A DNA stretch of 64,000 nucleotides from Natronorubrum tibetense GA33. GTDB lineage: Archaea > Halobacteriota > Halobacteria > Halobacteriales > Natrialbaceae. The notes below the pieces were generated by a model. The model saw only the letters and a list, made by a program, of their open reading frames with translations, was not told the DNA's origin and made no database searches. The DNA lies in contig NZ_KB913017.1 in the NCBI RefSeq assembly GCF_000383975.1, positions 1,279,101-1,343,100 on the forward strand, in the 5' to 3' direction. Of this stretch, positions 17,705 to 26,489 are shown in pieces. Position 1 is the stretch's first letter. Every line of letters starts with the position of its first letter. The position numbers and the translations under genes were made by a program.

Positions 17705-19297
17705 ATGACCAACATCTGTAAAATCTGTATGCAACGGGCAACTGAATGGCAAGGTGACTCGCTCACCGACCACGTTCGAGCCGCACACGGTGACGAACCG
17801 GCCTCGGTGGAACAAGTGTATCCGGAGTTAGCGGGCGCGCTCGAGGAAGCGGCTCCCGACGGAGAGTCACCGGTGACGGACGGCTCAGCGATCGACGGTC
17901 CAGACGACCGGCCAAGCGACGAGTTGATGGACGACTCCTACGGGAAAAAATGGTTCCTCATCGGTGTTGGCGGCGCAGGAAACAACATTCTCGACGCGGT
18001 GTTGCTTCGACGCGAGACGCTCGAGGAGAACAACGAACGACGGGCGCGGATCTGGAAGGGGGGCCTCGCCGGCTACGGGCTGTTGAACACGAACGTTAGC
18101 GAACTCGAACAGACCTACTACGCCCAAGAGGAGAAAGAATACAGCCGTAACGACCTCCTCCCGAACAGCATCATCGGGTTCGGAAAACACGACTACGCCG
18201 GCGCTGGCTACCGCTGGGACATCGGCAAAGAACTCATCGAGGCGGATTTTGCAGACGACGCCGATCCCTTCCGGGAGCGATGGGATCTCCGAAAGGATCG
18301 GATTCAGGACTCCCAGGCCGTCATGTTCGTCCACAGCGTCACGAAAGGGACCGGCTGTGGGTCGACACCGGTGCTGGCCGAGAAGATCCGCAACCAAGTT
18401 CTCGAGAACGATTTCGTCGTTCCGAAACCGTTGTTCAGTAGTATCGTTATCCCATCAAAAGGGACCGAATACTCGGAGTTCGGCGGGCGAGCAAAAGTCA
18501 ACGGGATCGTTGGTCTCGCGCGTGCCTCTCGAACGGTCGACGCGATTATTCCGTTCGACAACAACCGTCTCGAGAACGTGCAGGCGGATATCCGTCCGCG
18601 AATCGACCGCCTCGACGAGTATAATCCGCCACAGTACCAGGAGATCAACAAACCGCTCGTCGCGTTTCTCGAGGCCTTTACCATGTCGTCGGTCCCGCAG
18701 TTCCTCGATCGGGACGCGACGATGTCCATCATGGGCGACGTGTTCGACCCTGCGGACAGTTTCCGTCCCGTCCAAGACAAGTACCGGCACGATCCGGATA
18801 ACGAGTTCACGCCGGCAGTGATTCTCGCCCCCGTCTTGGGGCGGTCGCGCGCGAACTCGTTCGACCGCTCGAAACTCGAGATTCTCGTCCGGAACGCACT
18901 GTTCCAGAACAAACTCGCCGAGTTCGATCCGACGACCGCGTGGGGCGGAACCTTCCTCGTCTACGGTCCCGAAGAGAAGATGGCCGAAGTCTCGGAGTTC
19001 GTCGCCGACGGAACGCTCTCGAATATTATCGCGGGCGAGCAGTTCTTGGATGCCGGCGGAACGAGCGGAATCGAATCGATCGACATCCATCTCAAACAAC
19101 TCGTCACCCCGTACCTCGACGACGTTTACCTCTGGGGAACGCTCTGGAATCCAGAGATGCCGTCACTCGAGGAGATGTACAACCACGCCCAGACGCTCAA
19201 GCAAGAGGGGAACAGCCAACAGGCCGAAAACGTTCGAGACGCGTGGGAGAACGTCGAAACGCTGTTCTCCTGTCTGGGACGAGAGAATATGGCGTGA
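17705..19297 (+). CDS. Tubulin/FtsZ-superfamily protein with N-terminal C2H2 zinc finger
   Basis: A 530-residue protein. The N-terminus holds a zinc-finger pattern C5-x2-C8-x14-H23-x4-H28, then an acidic linker to about residue 77. The GTPase domain starts with FLIGVGGAGNNILD (T1 loop, GVGGAGN at 87-93). The tubulin signature appears as HSVTKGTGCGSTPVLA (T4, 214-220), in which FtsZ's first Gly is Lys. The nucleotide-contact segment is IIPFDNNRLENV (DNNRL at 285-289) and a T7-like acidic loop (MGDVFDPAD) follows. It is longer than FtsZ or CetZ. Best fit is the FtsZ-like family sometimes called Tubulin_2/FtsZl-1, described from diverse bacteria and archaea. It probably forms GTP-dependent polymers in the cytoplasm, with the finger as a partner- or nucleic-acid-binding module. 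Confidence 0.85.
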   Translation: MTNICKICMQRATEWQGDSLTDHVRAAHGDEPASVEQVYPELAGALEEAAPDGESPVTDGSAIDGPDDRPSDELMDDSYGKKWFLIGVGGAGNNILDAVLLRRETLEENNERRARIWKGGLAGYGLLNTNVSELEQTYYAQEEKEYSRNDLLPNSIIGFGKHDYAGAGYRWDIGKELIEADFADDADPFRERWDLRKDRIQDSQAVMFVHSVTKGTGCGSTPVLAEKIRNQVLENDFVVPKPLFSSIVIPSKGTEYSEFGGRAKVNGIVGLARASRTVDAIIPFDNNRLENVQADIRPRIDRLDEYNPPQYQEINKPLVAFLEAFTMSSVPQFLDRDATMSIMGDVFDPADSFRPVQDKYRHDPDNEFTPAVILAPVLGRSRANSFDRSKLEILVRNALFQNKLAEFDPTTAWGGTFLVYGPEEKMAEVSEFVADGTLSNIIAGEQFLDAGGTSGIESIDIHLKQLVTPYLDDVYLWGTLWNPEMPSLEEMYNHAQTLKQEGNSQQAENVRDAWENVETLFSCLGRENMA

Positions 19298-19596
19298 CGT
19301 GGTTTGCTGTAACGACGTACCGGTGAGGCCGTAGGACCGAATCACGGCCCCACCGAAAACGACTGACAGTAGACAGTTCGAGTCGATCGAGACGTACTCG
19401 ACGGTGCGGCGACAGCAACCGACCGGTCTCGTCGGCGTCCTCGATCGGCCTCGAACACGGCCAACGCCGAGAGGGGAAACGATCGGACGGGACCGAATTT
19501 CGATCATCCAGCCGAGCTAGCCTCGGAATAATCCGTAAACGAGACATATCAGGGCAGAAGGTTAATCACGGATTGCACTCATGCGTTCGCTGTGCA
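19298..19596. other. Spacer between two genes of the tubulin-like locus
   Basis: I see no supported gene in these 299 bases. Open frames here on the minus strand lack start context and motifs. A moderately AT-rich stretch at 19530-19570 may carry the promoter of the next gene, but no clear TATA element stands out. Confidence 0.5.
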
Positions 19597-21573
19597 ATGG
19601 CAGCGGATGGTAATACGCTCCGGTGGAAGCTCGGGTGGTCACCGTGGCTCGTGATCGGCAGTATCGTAATCGTCAGTACAATCGTCGGCGTGGCACTGGA
19701 AGCCACTGGTTGGTTCTTCATCCTCGGACTCGCGGCGGGATTCGGGACATGGTATTGGGGTGTTGTAGAGATCAACAACAGCTATCAGCCGTATATCGAG
19801 AGCTTTCTCAGTCGATCCGAACAGAACGCGAAACGCGGAATCAATGTCGAAGACGGTGAGCTGTACAACCTGACGTACACATCTGGACAGTCCCCTCTGC
19901 TGGTCGAACCCGATGATACGTACTTCAACACTACGATCGTCGTGACCGAGACATCGATCAACCTCAATAAAGGGGCGACGTACAACATGAAATCCCGCTC
20001 AGGAAAGGGTGGCGGGACGAACGAAGAGATTTATTATGATCAAGTGACCGGAGTTCAGTCCCATCAGGGCGGGAACGTCACCGAACTCGAGATTCAGATG
20101 TCCGGCGGCAACTCGACTAAAATCCGATCGAACAAGACGGATACCGTCGATTCGGTCGTCTCCGACGTCAGACAGCGTGTCCGCAAACTCAAGCGGCCCG
20201 GAGCCGGCCGTCAACGGCCGGATACTACCGGCTCGATGGCTCACGCTGCCGGCAGTGAACAACAGGAACCCCCACGAAGATCGTCGGCAAACGATTCGAC
20301 GGACCGCTCTGCGCCCGATGACACAGGAACCGAGTCCTCGAGCCACGATTCGTCACCCCACCCCGTCACAGCAGTCGCGGACAGTGTCGGCAGGGACGCG
20401 AACCCACGTGACCCGCTCGCCGAGGAGTTATGTCGCATGCTCGCCGATCCGTCAGCAAACGAAGCGCAACTCGAGACGACGCTCGAGACCGTAGTCGACC
20501 GACTCGAACGGACGAAAGCGGTTACGGACACCGTCGAACGGATCGACGACCCGACAGCGACGACACAGGTCGAATCAGCAAAACGAACGCTCGTCGAGCA
20601 GGACGACACGCTTTCGAACACCGTCGAACGACTGCTCGATCGACTCCTCGAGGGTGAGGAGGCGTCCACCGTTACCGAACTCGAGGAAACGCTATCGGAG
20701 CGTGAAGCCGAACTGGAACGGCACAAAGCTGTCGAGAACCGCCTCCGAGATGCAGCCAGTTCGATCTGCCGAGATGCCAGCCAGCGCGGTGTCGTTTCCT
20801 TCCAATCGGAGGATGTCATCGATCGATTGGATCGGCTCGCAGCCGCACTCAAACGCGAGGATATCGTACTCGAGACGCCAGATTCGACGGGAGGATTTTC
20901 GTCGGTCGTCGACGATGTCGAACGGACGGCCCGACCGCAGACGGCTCAATCCAGACAGCTCCTTGAGACGATCGGTAACCCCGAACAAACCGAAGCGCAG
21001 AGACGGTCGGCTCTGCAGTCGGCGGTCGAGACGCTCGACGAGTTCGCCGATTTACAGGCCGCTGTCGCGGATATCGGCGAGCGCGACGTTCGTCGGCGGC
21101 TCGACTCGCTCGACGATGAACTGCAGTCAGAAGACGGAGCGGTCTATCGCCACCTCGCCGATCGAGTTCGGGAGTTGGAGTCGATGCTCAACCGCGGTGG
21201 CGTCGATGACGTGCAGTTGTACGCGATCTATCAGGAGAGTACGTTCTACGATCGGACGTTTCTGCCGCGGTTGTCGCGGTCCCAAACCGAGTCGGAGTCG
21301 GTCGATACCGATCAGCTCCGCAGCACTGTCGACGCGCGCATCGCGTCCATCGAGAACGAATACGTTTCCGTCAGAGCCGATCACAACCATACGATCCCGA
21401 CGCACTTCCTGTCGCTCGCGGAGGAACTCAGCGCGGAAGCGGACTCGCTCGAGAGACGACATCCCCAACGCGCGGCCGGTGTCCTGTCAGCTACAGATGA
21501 CCTCCTCGGCCACGTAGAACAGCTGTACGAGCGAAACGAGTACAGCGTCATGCTTCGCCGGCTCCGTGGGTGA
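19597..21573 (+). CDS. Two-span membrane protein with PH-like domain and long helical region
   Basis: A 658-residue protein. The ATG at 19597 is chosen over an upstream in-frame TTG at 19573. Two hydrophobic spans (about 14-38 and 39-58) put both termini in the cytoplasm. A beta-rich segment of about 100 residues follows (ELYNLTYTSG to TVDSVVSDVRQRVRKLK), resembling a bacterial PH-like domain with a closing amphipathic helix. A disordered Ser/Asp linker (about 205-275) leads to about 370 residues of mostly helix with heptad character (LEETLSEREAELERHKAVENRLRD). It is followed 194 bp later by the eight-gene operon. It probably links membrane and cytoplasmic filaments. No enzyme motif is seen. 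Confidence 0.8.
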   Translation: MAADGNTLRWKLGWSPWLVIGSIVIVSTIVGVALEATGWFFILGLAAGFGTWYWGVVEINNSYQPYIESFLSRSEQNAKRGINVEDGELYNLTYTSGQSPLLVEPDDTYFNTTIVVTETSINLNKGATYNMKSRSGKGGGTNEEIYYDQVTGVQSHQGGNVTELEIQMSGGNSTKIRSNKTDTVDSVVSDVRQRVRKLKRPGAGRQRPDTTGSMAHAAGSEQQEPPRRSSANDSTDRSAPDDTGTESSSHDSSPHPVTAVADSVGRDANPRDPLAEELCRMLADPSANEAQLETTLETVVDRLERTKAVTDTVERIDDPTATTQVESAKRTLVEQDDTLSNTVERLLDRLLEGEEASTVTELEETLSEREAELERHKAVENRLRDAASSICRDASQRGVVSFQSEDVIDRLDRLAAALKREDIVLETPDSTGGFSSVVDDVERTARPQTAQSRQLLETIGNPEQTEAQRRSALQSAVETLDEFADLQAAVADIGERDVRRRLDSLDDELQSEDGAVYRHLADRVRELESMLNRGGVDDVQLYAIYQESTFYDRTFLPRLSRSQTESESVDTDQLRSTVDARIASIENEYVSVRADHNHTIPTHFLSLAEELSAEADSLERRHPQRAAGVLSATDDLLGHVEQLYERNEYSVMLRRLRG

Positions 21574-21692
21574 TCCCCGCTCGAGGCGTGCATCGATATC
21601 AGTCGGTCGACCGTCACGCGACACGGACGTGTATTCTTTGTTAGTACGCATTCATATTTCAGCATATACTCCTCAAATTACGCCTTAATGGC

Positions 21693-21735
21693 GCGGAAGG
21701 GGCGATAAACGCGGAAGGGCCAATATCTTTAATAG
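21693..21735 (+). promoter_or_regulatory. Promoter with direct repeat for the eight-gene tubulin-like operon
   Basis: The 9-bp direct repeat GCGGAAGGG occurs at 21693-21701 and 21711-21719, 18 bp apart start to start. It is followed directly by a TATA element, TCTTTAATAG, at 21726-21735. Transcription would begin near 21757, about 10 nt before the GTG at 21768. Repeats placed just upstream of TATA are a typical position for archaeal activators or repressors. Another AT-rich TATA-like stretch lies at 21655-21672. Confidence 0.5.
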
Positions 21736-21767
21736 GTGATATTCGAGAAAGTCTATTATCAATACAT

Positions 21768-23111
21768 GTGCCAGTCAATTACTATTTTCAGCGGAAAGCA
21801 GAACCGCTGGCTGATACGCAAATGACGTACCTGTTCGTAGGGGCGGGACAGGCGGGTGGTGCGATCGTCGATTCCATCTTCGAATACACCGACGATTCGA
21901 TGCTCGGACTGTTCGAATCGACCGACATCTCGACTCTCGGTCGACCACTGGTGTTCAATTCGACGATGCGTGATCTCCAGAACCTGTCGAACGTTCCCGC
22001 CGAAGATCAGTACGGTGTGGCAGAACAGCACGGACTGGTTCAGGGAACCGAACCGGGATTCGAAGAGATGGTGACTGGCGGCTTCGGGCGGAATCCAGTT
22101 GCCGCCGACGAGGTGATGGACGAACACGCGTCGGAACTCCAAACGATTCTTGGCGAGAAGTTCGGTACCGCCTTCGAGTCGGACCTCGACGAAGAGAGCG
22201 ACGAGGACGCTGGAGAGATCGATCCGAGTGGGAGCGACACGATTCAGTTTGCGTTTCTCTTTCTCGGACTCGGCGGCGGAACGGGCTGTGGAATCGGTCC
22301 GCACCTCGCCCGTCAACTCAAGGAGTTCACCGATGGCCGGACCCAAATCGTCGCGGTCGCAGTGCTCCCAAACACCCGAGGAGGAGCGACGGGGGACGAC
22401 GACACTAGTGCAGGCCGGCAGGCGTGGAACACACGGTACGGTCTGGACCGCCTCGAAGACGAAGTCGACGGCGTCATCCTCGTCGATAATCAGCGCCTCT
22501 CCTACCTCGATTCGGCAGGTGGCGAGTTCGGAAAGTACAACGAGTACGTCGCCACGGCGATTCACGATATGGTTGCAGGACCGATGCTGAATAGCGTCGA
22601 CGCGAGCGAGGTCGATGGGATCGACACACCGGACATCGACGTTCGAGACCTCCTCACGTCGCTGTCGTTCGGTGTCGGCACCGACGAGGCGAAGCCGGGA
22701 TACGGTGCGATCGGCCGGTCGGTAACCATGACCAGATCATTGGCGGGCTATCTGTTACCGGTCGTCGGTAAGCGCGCGATCGACAGCGCGGCGATTTCCA
22801 GACTCTCAGTGTCGAAACAATCACTCGCGAACGCCGATATCGGCGACGCACAGAAGGCCATCGCGTTGATCAGAGCACCTAGCTCGAGGCTGGGTGCTGG
22901 TCCACACAGCGTCGAGACGGGAACGGTGAAAGAGTTCCTCGAGGGGAGTTCTCAGTTGGGAGAAGTCAACCTCGGCGTCGCACTCAGCGATCGGAACCTC
23001 GTCTCGGTGACGAGCGTCCTGACCTACCGTCGCGAGGATATCGATCGCCTCGAGGAGATCGAATCGGCGGCCGACGCCTACGAGGAAGAGACGGAGGAAC
23101 TGCTCGCATGA
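21768..23111 (+). CDS. Tubulin/FtsZ-superfamily protein (second of three)
   Basis: A 447-residue protein, the most canonical of the three. T1 is YLFVGAGQAGGAIVDSIFE (GAGQAGG at 25-31, close to CetZ in form). The tubulin signature GGGTGCG is at 169-175 inside FLFLGLGGGTGCGIGP. The guanine-side segment is ILVDNQRLSYLDS (240-244) followed by KYNEYVATAIHDMV, and the T7-like catalytic loop is around DIDVRDL (289-295), so GTP hydrolysis on assembly is plausible. An acidic loop (about 138-155) is inserted before the T4 strand. Start: the GTG at 21768 fits the TATA distance; an ATG at 21822 would remove 18 residues. Its stop overlaps the next gene (ATGA). Confidence 0.87.
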   Translation: MPVNYYFQRKAEPLADTQMTYLFVGAGQAGGAIVDSIFEYTDDSMLGLFESTDISTLGRPLVFNSTMRDLQNLSNVPAEDQYGVAEQHGLVQGTEPGFEEMVTGGFGRNPVAADEVMDEHASELQTILGEKFGTAFESDLDEESDEDAGEIDPSGSDTIQFAFLFLGLGGGTGCGIGPHLARQLKEFTDGRTQIVAVAVLPNTRGGATGDDDTSAGRQAWNTRYGLDRLEDEVDGVILVDNQRLSYLDSAGGEFGKYNEYVATAIHDMVAGPMLNSVDASEVDGIDTPDIDVRDLLTSLSFGVGTDEAKPGYGAIGRSVTMTRSLAGYLLPVVGKRAIDSAAISRLSVSKQSLANADIGDAQKAIALIRAPSSRLGAGPHSVETGTVKEFLEGSSQLGEVNLGVALSDRNLVSVTSVLTYRREDIDRLEEIESAADAYEEETEELLA

Positions 23112-23380
23112 GACGCGGGCGGGTGCGGATCGTGACTGGCGTGCTCGCGTTCGTCCTGACAGTCAGTGTGGCTGCCGGAACGAGCGTCGCAGCTGGCACG
23201 TCGTCGGTCGGGCAGGCCATTGACGCAACCGAACTGGCGATGACGACACAGACGCTCGCTGGCCAGCCACTCCTCATCGCGGCCGGCGGACTCCTTCTCG
23301 GCGCAGGTCTCGGCGTCGCGGTTGCAAGTGGTCTCACCTACTGGTACAAGAACAGAGAGATCCAGGGGCGACTACGATGA
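23108..23380 (+). CDS. Small exported single-pass membrane protein
   Basis: A 90-residue protein. An N-terminal signal-like segment (about 1-28, RRGRVRIV then a hydrophobic core) is followed by a short extracytoplasmic loop and a Gly/Ala-rich membrane span (about 53-77). A basic cytoplasmic tail (WYKNREIQGRLR) ends it. It overlaps the genes on both sides by 4 bp, so it should be made in step with the second tubulin-like protein. The GxxxG-like packing in the span suggests helix-helix contact with another membrane protein of the set. Confidence 0.75.
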   Translation: MRRGRVRIVTGVLAFVLTVSVAAGTSVAAGTSSVGQAIDATELAMTTQTLAGQPLLIAAGGLLLGAGLGVAVASGLTYWYKNREIQGRLR

Positions 23381-24402
23381 TCGGGCGCAGACAGCTCGCA
23401 GTGGGCCTAGTGATACTGGCGATGGGACTCGTCGTCGTCACCGGGACTGGCGTCGCAGACACGGCAGAACACTGTGACGACGAGGAGGCGGCGATCGTGA
23501 GTGAGTTCGACGAGACCCTTGCGAATAATGAAACGCTCTCACTACACGAAGAGACGACGTTCGAGGTCGCCCACTGCGGTGAGACGAGAACGCAAGACGA
23601 CTGGTTGAACCACTCGAACGCGGAGGGGTTCAACGTGTCAGATCGGAATAACGGCGTCTACACCGTCGAAATTACCGGGAAAACGCCGACGTTCGACTTT
23701 GCAGACTACGCTGAAGTTGACGAATTCGAAGACGAACCCGACGGACTCGTCGTCGAGGTCCCTACGCCGGCGACGTTCGGCGAGGGCGGCGAACCTGCCG
23801 ATCCCGACGGAGAGTACGAAGCACTCGTCGCAGAGTACCACGATGCAACTGTCAATTTCGAGAACGCAACCGACGAGTTGGACGCGGTTCGGGAGACCAT
23901 CGAGTCGAGCGACGATCCCGATTTGGAAGAGGCACTCGAGACGGTGAACGCGGTCGAAGAGCGCCAGGAGAGGATGACCGGCGCGGAAACCGCGGCTATC
24001 GAACACGTGATCCAAGAGATGGATGATGGGAATATGACGGGCGCTTTCGGAGCCATCGCGACGATCGAAGCACAGCAACACGAACGCGCGGATTCGCTCG
24101 AGAAGTCGACCGAGACCTATCGGACGACGGTCGAGAACGAACGGGACGAGCCACAAATGACGGTTCGACTCACGCTGGGTGGCTCGCTACTGGGCGGGCT
24201 CCTGGCCGGGGTTCTTGCGGGCGCGGCGATACCGCTCGTCGCCGCGAAGCGCGTCGAGTCGAAAATGCGACTGAGTCGGAACGTGACGTACAATCGCAAC
24301 ACTGCACTGTTGCCGATTCTCGTGGGCGTCGTCCTCGTGATCGGCGGGATCGCGGTGCTTGCCCTCGTCGGCTGGGCGGATCTAGTGGGGGTGATTCGAT
24401 GA
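23377..24402 (+). CDS. Exported protein with helical ectodomain and two membrane spans
   Basis: A 341-residue protein. The signal peptide is at about 1-27. The ectodomain (about 28-255) begins with a beta-rich part holding two Cys (C33 and about C67, possible disulfide) and continues as helix with several Asn-X-Ser/Thr sequons (NET, NHS, NVS, NAT, NMT), as expected for a glycosylated haloarchaeal surface part. Two spans follow, near 262-287 and 310-333, joined by a short basic loop (AKRVESKMRLSRN). Both ends therefore face outside or near the membrane. It overlaps its neighbours by 4 bp on each side. Unknown family; probably the outer part of the complex. Confidence 0.75.
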   Translation: MIGRRQLAVGLVILAMGLVVVTGTGVADTAEHCDDEEAAIVSEFDETLANNETLSLHEETTFEVAHCGETRTQDDWLNHSNAEGFNVSDRNNGVYTVEITGKTPTFDFADYAEVDEFEDEPDGLVVEVPTPATFGEGGEPADPDGEYEALVAEYHDATVNFENATDELDAVRETIESSDDPDLEEALETVNAVEERQERMTGAETAAIEHVIQEMDDGNMTGAFGAIATIEAQQHERADSLEKSTETYRTTVENERDEPQMTVRLTLGGSLLGGLLAGVLAGAAIPLVAAKRVESKMRLSRNVTYNRNTALLPILVGVVLVIGGIAVLALVGWADLVGVIR

Positions 24403-26486
24403 ACGCGAACGCGAAGACCGCGTTCGGCATCGGCGCCCTCGTCGCCCTCGCAGCAGCGGCCAGTGCCGGCGTCTTCGTCTGGTCCGGCTCGCAGGCGGCA
24501 ACCTGGTTCGTGATCGTGGGCATCCCCCTGATCACCGTGGCAGGAATCGCACTGTATGTCCGCGGCGTCATCGCACGGAGCGGGACGAGCGAACAGCAGT
24601 TCGTTCGAACCCGTGCCCAATCGACTGCCGAGGAGTTTCAAACGTGTATTCGTCGGATAAACGAACTGCAGAACGCTTATTCCGACTGGAATCCCGCAAT
24701 CGACGCACGGCTGGACTCGGTCGCCGGTGACTTCCGAGCGGAGGGCGTCGATTTCGATCTCGAGTCGGGCGCGTACGATCTCGGAAAGGGAGTCAACAAC
24801 GCCGATCTACCGGCGTTCGAACAGCTTTCTACGGAGGTCGACAATCTCGAGACGACCGTCGATGCGTCGTTGCGAGAGTTCGGAGAGGAGGAGCTCTCAC
24901 GAATCGAAACAACCCTCGAGCGACTCGATGAGGCCACCCTCGTCCAGTTCGATCGACGGCTGCAGCGTCCCGTAGACGACGCGCCGATTCCGGAGTTTCG
25001 GGACGCAATCGACAGTGCTCGGGAGGACGCAGTCGAGACGATCGAGACGGCCATCGAAACCGTCCGCGAGATGGGGCGTGGCGAGACTCGGCCGGACGAC
25101 AGTGAGGCGGTCGAGCGGGACCTCGAGTCGGCTAGCGAGGCGGTCGACCGATACGAGTTCGAGTCGGCCGCCGACTCAATTCTTGCCGCACAGGACCGGC
25201 TCCGAGACGAGTTCGCCGGTTCGTTCGAGATGGAACGAGACGCCGTGTTGGCACTCACTGCCGCAGTCACGGAGGCGGACGTTGCCGAACACGTCGACGC
25301 AGACTATCTCGACGACGTCTCTCGGATCGAATCGACCGTCGACGGAATGGATTCGGCACTCGATCTCACGGAACTGAGCCGTCCACGGTCGGAGCTCCGT
25401 CGAACCTGCGTCGACATGATCGCGACGATGGAGCGCGAACTCGCAGCAGACGTACGAACGCTTCGAAACGCGGACCTCCCGTCGGGCTACTACACGGAGC
25501 CCGCAGTCGTCGACGAACAGTTCGTCGACGAGATCAACGAGATCGACGACTTCGGCGAGTTTACCGAACGGTGGGCGACGATTGCAGCGGAGTTACGTGA
25601 CGCGCTGGACACTGCGAGTACGAAAGCAGCCGTCATCGATGCCTACGACGATGTCGCCGAAACGATCGAGACGGAACTCGAGCAACACGGGGAGGTGACG
25701 GGTGACGCGTTACCGGTTCGACATGCCGATCAGTTCCTCGGGCTCTACTTCCGTCGAAACGACTCAGTGGAGTTCGATCCGGATACTCCTCTTCTCAGGC
25801 GGGGAACCGTGGAGACGCACGAACTGACGATCGATATCACGTACGATCGAGGCGGAGAAACCCGGACGGCGACGATCGAACTAACCGACAGCGGGTACAC
25901 GGAGACGGTGACGATCGAGACGCGAATCGCCGGAACGGCCACCATCACCGACGTTCCGGCCGGAACCTACACGCTCTCAGCCGATCCCGGCGACGAGATG
26001 TTCGGCCGCGTCGAGCGCGAGATCCGTCTCGAGGAGGAGACGACGACGAGCATCGAGTTTACCGAGCAAAGCCTTCGCGAACAGGTTTGTGCGGACGTCG
26101 AGACGGATATCGAAGCGATCCTTCCGGAGGTACGTCCCCGGCTCGAGACGCTATTCGAGGACGAAGGCTACGTCTCGACGGCGACCGATCTCCCCGTACG
26201 GTCGTCGTACGCACCGTGCGTGCTGGCGGTGTGGGCAGATCAAACCAGCTACGACGTGTGTCGAGACGGCGAGGCGGTCGTCGTCTACGATCGGGACCAA
26301 CTCGAGCGGGAACTGACCAACGTCCTCCGGTACAACGTCGAGTCCGGCGATCGACTCGCGTTCGACGAACTCGAGCAGAACTTCCTTTCGGCACCGGTTC
26401 CCGGTCCGGTTATTCGAGACGTGATCGAGGGAATCGACAGCGAACACCGCGTGACGGCGACCGAAACGGCGATCGAGGTACACTGA
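24399..26486 (+). CDS. Two-span membrane protein with coiled coil and PEGA-like beta domain
   Basis: A 695-residue protein. Two N-terminal spans (about 8-31 and 34-55) leave most of it in the cytoplasm. Residues about 75-420 are helical with strong heptads and many Asp/Glu. Residues about 465-550 form a small beta-sandwich of the PEGA or carboxypeptidase-regulatory kind (TITDVPAGTYTLSADPGDEMF is its hallmark turn). A C-terminal alpha/beta part with four Cys follows (VCADVE, YAPCVLAVWADQTSYDVC). It overlaps the gene before by 4 bp and is 3 bp before the third tubulin-like gene. Same plan as the protein at 19597, so likely a membrane scaffold for filaments. Confidence 0.78.
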   Translation: MNANAKTAFGIGALVALAAAASAGVFVWSGSQAATWFVIVGIPLITVAGIALYVRGVIARSGTSEQQFVRTRAQSTAEEFQTCIRRINELQNAYSDWNPAIDARLDSVAGDFRAEGVDFDLESGAYDLGKGVNNADLPAFEQLSTEVDNLETTVDASLREFGEEELSRIETTLERLDEATLVQFDRRLQRPVDDAPIPEFRDAIDSAREDAVETIETAIETVREMGRGETRPDDSEAVERDLESASEAVDRYEFESAADSILAAQDRLRDEFAGSFEMERDAVLALTAAVTEADVAEHVDADYLDDVSRIESTVDGMDSALDLTELSRPRSELRRTCVDMIATMERELAADVRTLRNADLPSGYYTEPAVVDEQFVDEINEIDDFGEFTERWATIAAELRDALDTASTKAAVIDAYDDVAETIETELEQHGEVTGDALPVRHADQFLGLYFRRNDSVEFDPDTPLLRRGTVETHELTIDITYDRGGETRTATIELTDSGYTETVTIETRIAGTATITDVPAGTYTLSADPGDEMFGRVEREIRLEEETTTSIEFTEQSLREQVCADVETDIEAILPEVRPRLETLFEDEGYVSTATDLPVRSSYAPCVLAVWADQTSYDVCRDGEAVVVYDRDQLERELTNVLRYNVESGDRLAFDELEQNFLSAPVPGPVIRDVIEGIDSEHRVTATETAIEVH

Positions 26487-26489
26487 CAA

